Assembly: GCA_964472565.1 (NCBI GenBank)
Contig: CAYYNB010000213.1
Coordinates: 1 to 8,971, forward strand
Origin: DATAMF01 sp964472565
GTDB taxonomy: Bacteria > Chloroflexota > Anaerolineae > Aggregatilineales > Aggregatilineaceae
Length of the DNA: 8,971 nucleotides
Direction of reading: 5' to 3'
The notes under the pieces are model-generated. The model worked only from the letters and a program-made list of their open reading frames with translations, made no database searches and had not been told where the DNA came from. The stretch's first letter is position 1. The number at the start of each line of letters is the position of its first letter. The position numbers and the translations under genes were made by a program. Of the stretch, positions 5,976-8,971 are shown in pieces.

Positions 5976-7019
5976 ATGTCCTCGCACCATTGGTTCGTCA
6001 AATACGTGCTTTGTATCGCCGTCATGCTCGGCGGGCTGTGGGCTGGCATCCCCGTTCAGGCCAGCGAAAACTCGCGGCAGGGGGGAATCATATTCCCTGA
6101 TCTCAGCGTGATTGTGTGGAATCCTGATGGCAGCCAGGTCGCCATTGCCGGGGTTGACGGTGTCGCTATTTACGGCACCTCATTTGATACCCCCCTTCAG
6201 ACCTTTTCTTTGCCCGGCTTCCCCTATTCAGCCGCGTGGAGTCCGGATGGAACGTTGTTAGCGCTGGCGCTGGCCGAAAATAATCTCATTACGGTATGGG
6301 ATACTGTTCACCAGACCTGGTACAGAACACTTGAAGGCATCAGCGTCCATTCGTTGGCGTGGCATCCGGGAGGGCGTTACCTGGCCGGTTCGATAGGGGG
6401 AACCTATGTGGGAGTATGGGATCTTGACACGTACCGCCAGGTAGATCGATTTGACGCTTCCAGTACAGCCTACGGGGCCAACGTGGCGATGGACGTCTGC
6501 TGGTCGCCTGATGATCCGACCCTATTGTATTCGCTGCATGACTGGGATGATGTATTTGTCTGGAATACAGCCATCCCTGCCGGTCCGATACCGGCTGTAC
6601 GGACAGATAATGCTTCGGCGTGCAGCCCGGATGGCCGGTGGGTGGTCAGAAGTTGTGGCAAAGTGATGAATCTCGCGGATGAGAGCACGGTGTTCACCTT
6701 GCCGGATGAGTTTGAAGGGGAACTTTCTTTTCGCTGGAGTCCGGATATGCGGTATCTGGCGAGTTACGCTTCCGAAGGAGCAATTCAGGTGTGGGATGTA
6801 CAAACCCGGAGCCTGATCACCACTTTAGAGGGTGGGCAAACCCTATGGCCGGCGTGGGGGTACCGGGATGTATTAGCCTGGAAACCCGATGGTTCGCTGT
6901 TGGCCGCGTTGACCGACAAAGGGACGCTGCGCTTATGGGATACTGCGACGTTTACGGTCATGGCGGAGGTTACCCCCGATTTTGGAGAAACAGGCGATGA
7001 TCATCAGGGCGTGCCATGA
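5976..7019 (+). CDS. Exported seven-bladed WD40 protein
   Basis: This 347-residue protein starts at ATG 5976, preceded by AGGAG at 7 bases; the in-frame ATG at 5868 overlaps the previous gene and gives an unlikely leader. Residues 1-29 form a signal peptide ending VQA before SE. Seven propeller units can be counted, each with a W/C-[SNK]-P-[DG]-[GDM]-like strand: VWNPDGSQVAI, AAWSPDGTLLAL, LAWHPGGRYLAG, VCWSPDDPTLLY, SACSPDGRWVV, FRWSPDMRYLAS and LAWKPDGSLLAA. Most end in a WD or WN pair (TVWDT, GVWDL, FVWNT, QVWDV, RLWDT). Seven blades is the standard closed ring, so the domain looks whole. It lies 68 bp after the larger propeller gene on the same strand with no terminator between, so the two are probably co-transcribed and may act on one surface complex. 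WD40 domains mostly bind proteins; no enzyme motif is visible. Confidence 0.8.
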   Translation: MSSHHWFVKYVLCIAVMLGGLWAGIPVQASENSRQGGIIFPDLSVIVWNPDGSQVAIAGVDGVAIYGTSFDTPLQTFSLPGFPYSAAWSPDGTLLALALAENNLITVWDTVHQTWYRTLEGISVHSLAWHPGGRYLAGSIGGTYVGVWDLDTYRQVDRFDASSTAYGANVAMDVCWSPDDPTLLYSLHDWDDVFVWNTAIPAGPIPAVRTDNASACSPDGRWVVRSCGKVMNLADESTVFTLPDEFEGELSFRWSPDMRYLASYASEGAIQVWDVQTRSLITTLEGGQTLWPAWGYRDVLAWKPDGSLLAALTDKGTLRLWDTATFTVMAEVTPDFGETGDDHQGVP

Positions 7020-7051
7020 ACTCTGGCGACCTGAGGCCGGTTTAGTTTCTT

Positions 7052-7180
7052 ATGCAAGGCTCAGTAGGACGTATACTGCTGTCATGGTTACTTTTCTCAT
7101 CCGAGCTAGCTTTTCCCCTTAGTTCTGAAGAATTTCCTGCAGGCTTTGAAGTGAAATGGGTTCCGATCATGGCTAAATAA
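7052..7180 (+). CDS. Possible small ORF encoding a 42-residue hydrophobic peptide
   Basis: An ATG at 7052 opens a frame to TAA 7178-7180: MQGSVGRILLSWLLFSSEL, then a tail ending VKWVPIMAK. The start has a basic residue followed by a hydrophobic stretch of about 10 residues, like a short membrane or signal segment. There is no good ribosome site before the ATG, the codons are more AT-ending than in neighbouring genes, and a TATACT hexamer lies inside it at 7072-7077, as if the region were a promoter for the gene at 7196. It may be chance. Confidence 0.2.
   Translation: MQGSVGRILLSWLLFSSELAFPLSSEEFPAGFEVKWVPIMAK
7072..7077 (+). promoter_or_regulatory. Candidate -10 box before the kinase gene
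   Basis: TATACT agrees with the -10 consensus at five of six bases and lies 119 bp before the ATG at 7196. No convincing TTGACA-like box is present at 16-18 bp; only T-rich sequence (TTTCTT at 7046-7051) lies further up. It suggests that the phosphotransferase gene has its own promoter, apart from the propeller genes. Confidence 0.25.
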
Positions 7181-7195
7181 CCAAAGGAAACATGC

Positions 7196-8209
7196 ATGAG
7201 AAATTTCGACGAATTAACGCCGCGTGGAAAAGCGCGGCGTCTGCGGATTTTGGCGCTTGATGCGCTGCGCCACTATCCCTTTGAAGTAGCGACCATCCAA
7301 CTGGTGGGCATGTTCACCAATACCCTCTTTCGCATCAAAACAACCGATAATCACACCTATGTGATCCGCATCTGCGCGCCCAACTGGCGCACCGAGGAAG
7401 ACTTACGGTCCGAGGCCATGTGGCTGCACGCATTGGGCCAGGAAACCGACATCGGCGCACCCCAACCCATTCTGGCACGGAACGGCGATCTGTTCGTTAC
7501 CGGGCACGCTCCCATGCTCATCCCATGCCGCTGCCTCGTCACTACCTGGATACCAGGGCGACCGCTGGGCCAACACCTGACCGAAACCAACCTCTACCGG
7601 ATGGGGCAGCTATTCGCCCGGCTGCACGATTTTTCGGCCCACTTTACGCCCGGCAACGGCTTCACCCAACGCAAAGTAGATAAGGTCCTGGCACGTGGTG
7701 AGCCGGAGGTTCTGTTCAGCGAGTCCACCCAGCCCGCATTTAGTGCGCCCAATCGGGCAGTTTTTGAGCAGATCGCCACCCAGGTGACCGCCGCCTATGA
7801 TCGGCTGTACGCCGACCCGGCGGGACTCCGCGTCATTCATCACGATCTGCATCACGATAACATTCACCTCTACCGTGGACGCCTGTACCCGCTTGACTTT
7901 GAGGACACCGTGTGGGGTTACCCGGTGCAGGATATTGCCATGGCGATGCAGGATTTGATGATCGCAGTCCAACCGGAACGATTCGATCCGCTGCTGGACC
8001 AGTTCCGCGCGGGCTACACCACCATCGCACCCTGGCCTGAACAATACGATAGCGAAATGGACACTTTCCGCGCGGGGCGAATGCTCTGGGTAACTAATTA
8101 TGTGGCACTGCACGAGCGCCAACACCTCGAAGGACACATCAACTGGATAACGCCGCTTTTTGAGCGTTTCCTGGAAACCAGCAAACTGCGGATACCAGCT
8201 GCTAATTGA
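7196..8209 (+). CDS. Phosphotransferase of the APH / small-molecule kinase family
   Basis: This 337-residue cytoplasmic protein has the aminoglycoside-phosphotransferase (protein-kinase-like) fold. The N-lobe shows TNTLFRIKTTD followed by YVIRICAP, where this family often has Arg or Lys contacting ATP, and an acidic helix, EEDLRSEAMWLHAL. The hinge region includes LVTTWIPGRPLGQHL. The catalytic loop is VIHHDLHHDN at 213-222, with Asp217 the expected base and Asn222 a metal ligand, and LYPLDFED at 230-237 supplies the second metal-binding Asp (Asp234), equivalent to the kinase DFG. All key residues are present, so it should be active. AAGGAA lies before the ATG. Relatives phosphorylate aminoglycosides, homoserine, choline, fructosamine or other hydroxyl compounds; nothing here fixes the substrate, and a resistance role should not be assumed. 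There is no signal peptide, unlike the propeller genes upstream, and a 176-bp gap suggests a separate unit. Confidence 0.85.
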   Translation: MRNFDELTPRGKARRLRILALDALRHYPFEVATIQLVGMFTNTLFRIKTTDNHTYVIRICAPNWRTEEDLRSEAMWLHALGQETDIGAPQPILARNGDLFVTGHAPMLIPCRCLVTTWIPGRPLGQHLTETNLYRMGQLFARLHDFSAHFTPGNGFTQRKVDKVLARGEPEVLFSESTQPAFSAPNRAVFEQIATQVTAAYDRLYADPAGLRVIHHDLHHDNIHLYRGRLYPLDFEDTVWGYPVQDIAMAMQDLMIAVQPERFDPLLDQFRAGYTTIAPWPEQYDSEMDTFRAGRMLWVTNYVALHERQHLEGHINWITPLFERFLETSKLRIPAAN

Positions 8210-8214
8210 CCATG

Positions 8215-8235
8215 TGCCTTCGACCGGCGTTTTTT
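8215..8235 (+). terminator. Weak terminator after the kinase gene
   Basis: A short stem pairs GCC (8216-8218) with GGC (8226-8228), possibly extended by a T-G pair, and is followed by six T (8230-8235), six bases after the kinase stop codon. The T-run and place are right but the stem is too short to be sure. Confidence 0.35.
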
Positions 8236-8275
8236 CTGATCGAACGCTTTGCTCTATTAATCCGCGAGGCGCACC

Positions 8276-8482
8276 ATGAGCTGGGGGCAGTTTCGCGGTG
8301 AAATGCTGCAAAATGGGCGGCTTCTCCATGATACAGTAGGGTCAAAAACCTCGATCACGAGAGGAATGATGCTGGATCAACCCTCGCACGAACTGGTGGA
8401 ACTATCGGTTCACCAGTTCAAATCGGTTCCGATTCTGGTGCGTAATCAGGCAAGAAGTGGATGCATTCTTAGAGAGTGTTGA
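8276..8482 (+). CDS. Possible 68-residue ORF, unrecognised
   Basis: ATG 8276 follows GAGG at a workable distance and opens a frame to TGA 8480-8482. The product (MSWGQFRGEMLQNGRLL at the start, SGCILREC at the end) has no signal peptide, membrane segment or motif that I know. Third codon positions are mixed rather than GC-rich as in neighbouring genes, and the second half is occupied by strong inverted repeats (8390-8440), which argues for a non-coding role or a decayed gene. Confidence 0.2.
   Translation: MSWGQFRGEMLQNGRLLHDTVGSKTSITRGMMLDQPSHELVELSVHQFKSVPILVRNQARSGCILREC
8390..8440 (+). repeat. Three-part inverted-repeat cluster with mutually exclusive hairpins
   Basis: GAACTGGTG (8390-8398) pairs perfectly with CACCAGTTC (8411-8419). 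The inner AAC (8400-8402) and GTT (8408-8410) extend the stem past one bulged base. CACCAG (8411-8416) can instead pair with CTGGTG (8435-8440), stacked on the perfect AATCGG/CCGATT stem (8421-8426 with 8429-8434, loop TT). The middle segment can belong to only one of these, as in attenuator-type switches. As DNA, the repeated CTGGTG/CACCAG could be operator sites. No T-run follows, so a classical terminator arm is absent. Confidence 0.5.
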
Positions 8483-8483
8483 A

Positions 8484-8586
8484 ACTTGAATTTGAAAATC
8501 AAAACACGGCTTGCTCATCTATTCAAGTGGAGAAGCAAGCCGTGCCCCGCAGTGCCCCATAGGGGCTGCGAACCCGCAGCTTGCTT
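8484..8586 (+). ncRNA. Highly structured leader or RNA-like element of unknown type
   Basis: Several perfect inverted repeats interlock here. CACGGCTTGCT (8505-8515) pairs with AGCAAGCCGTG (8534-8544) over an 18-nt loop. ACTTGAAT (8484-8491) pairs with ATTCAAGT (8521-8528), which lies inside that loop, giving pseudoknot topology. AAGCAAGC (8533-8540) can alternatively pair with GCTTGCTT (8579-8586), enclosing GCTGCG/CGCAGC (8565-8570 with 8575-8580) and a CCCC-ATA-GGGG hairpin (8555-8565). The last pairing excludes the first, so two states are possible. It ends 34 bp before the start of a small DNA-binding protein gene and could be its leader. A recombination or replication site made of DNA hairpins is the main alternative. 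It matches no RNA family I recognise. Confidence 0.4.
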
Positions 8587-8620
8587 CGATATCTGGCTGG
8601 CAGCCTTCCACATTATTGAG

Positions 8621-8797
8621 ATGCTCTACGACTCCCCATTTCCCACGGAACCTCAGAATGATCTGCCCACTAAAGCCGAACGCAATACCGAAATTCGCAC
8701 CCGTTACCAGCAGGGTGAAACGATTAGCCAGTTAGCCGATGCCTTTGCCATCTCCCAGCAGCGGGTCTGGCAGATAGTTCGCGGTCAGCGGAACTAA
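8621..8797 (+). CDS. Small helix-turn-helix DNA-binding protein
   Basis: This 58-residue protein is proline-rich for its first 16 residues, then has a basic helical region. The pattern AERNTEIRTRYQQGETI (19-35), then SQLADAFAISQQRVWQIVRG (36-55), fits a helix-turn-helix of the sigma-70 region 4 / Mor-like / resolvase-tail type: a helix, the QLADAFAISQQRV turn and a recognition helix ending in IVRG. ATG 8621 is chosen because the frame upstream, open from TTG 8486, would translate the hairpin cluster. A weakness is the poor ribosome site, only GAG next to the start, so translation may depend on leader folding. The next gene starts 14 bp after its stop, pointing to an operon. It has no partner or enzyme domain, so it may be a stand-alone regulator or a DNA-binding accessory. 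Confidence 0.6.
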   Translation: MLYDSPFPTEPQNDLPTKAERNTEIRTRYQQGETISQLADAFAISQQRVWQIVRGQRN

Positions 8798-8811
8798 CGG
8801 GGGTGACAGCC

Positions 8812-8971
8812 ATGACTGAGCATCTCCGTCCCTTGACCCAGGAACAGCGCCAAGCGGCGCATCGGGCCGCCCGACAGGCAGCATTGCGTTCCATTGGTCC
8901 GCAGCCCACTCGTGAGCAGTTCGCGTCCGCCGCGATTTCGCGTTATCCCGTCTCCGTCACACGCCTGATTT
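8812..8971 (+). CDS. Start of an unidentified gene running off the window
   Basis: ATG 8812 follows the purine-rich ribosome site GGGGGTGA at about 5 bases and remains open to the right edge, giving at least 53 residues. The N-terminus, MTEHLRPLTQEQRQAAHRAA, is charged and alanine- and glutamine-rich, so probably helical, then PQPTREQFASAAISRYPVSV. Codons mostly end in G or C. No signal peptide is present. It begins 14 bp after the helix-turn-helix gene, likely in the same transcript. Too little is visible to name it. Confidence 0.6.
   Translation, partial: MTEHLRPLTQEQRQAAHRAARQAALRSIGPQPTREQFASAAISRYPVSVTRLI

Noticed and set aside
8486..8620. Longer form of the helix-turn-helix protein from TTG 8486
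   Set aside because: The added residues translate the interlocked hairpins, have no good ribosome site and do not look like a domain; the open frame may be chance.
1..8971. CRISPR array, tRNA or rRNA
   Set aside because: No regularly spaced repeats of CRISPR size, no cloverleaf-like sequence and no rRNA-like stretch were seen on either strand by eye.

Overview
The window looks like bacterial chromosome of moderate-to-high GC. Genes have clear Shine-Dalgarno sites, and three carry Sec-type signal peptides. Several secreted beta-propeller/WD40 proteins, a secreted TIKI/TraB-like protein and an IS630 element together would suit an environmental Chloroflexota (Anaerolineae-like) genome. That placement is an inference from protein style only; no marker gene is present.

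Layout: 1-578 holds the last codons of an upstream + strand gene, a probable gene remnant, a strong rho-independent terminator (302-334) and a 123-bp MITE-like palindromic element (394-516) flanked by TACAA repeats. A minus-strand gene (579-2141) encodes an exported TIKI/TraB-fold protein with a C-terminal helical repeat region. An intergenic stretch (2142-2504) leads into a complete-looking IS630-family element (2505-3629). It has about 30-bp imperfect terminal inverted repeats and a two-ORF transposase that a -1 shift on an A8 tract would join into one DD34E enzyme. The IS ends 34 bp before a two-gene + strand unit (3664-5907, 5976-7019) for two exported beta-propeller proteins, and it may have cut that unit off from its promoter. 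An aminoglycoside-phosphotransferase-fold kinase follows at 7196-8209.

The right end (8210-8971) has no convincing long gene until a small helix-turn-helix protein (8621-8797) and the start of another CDS (8812 to the window end). The 8390-8590 stretch before them is unusually rich in perfect inverted repeats that overlap and exclude one another. Some have pseudoknot topology. This is the least explained part of the window and the best candidate for a structured RNA, leader or DNA site.

The two propeller proteins, and perhaps the TIKI-like protein on the other side of the IS, may all act outside the cytoplasmic membrane. No pathway can be assigned from sequence alone. No tRNA, rRNA or CRISPR array was seen.
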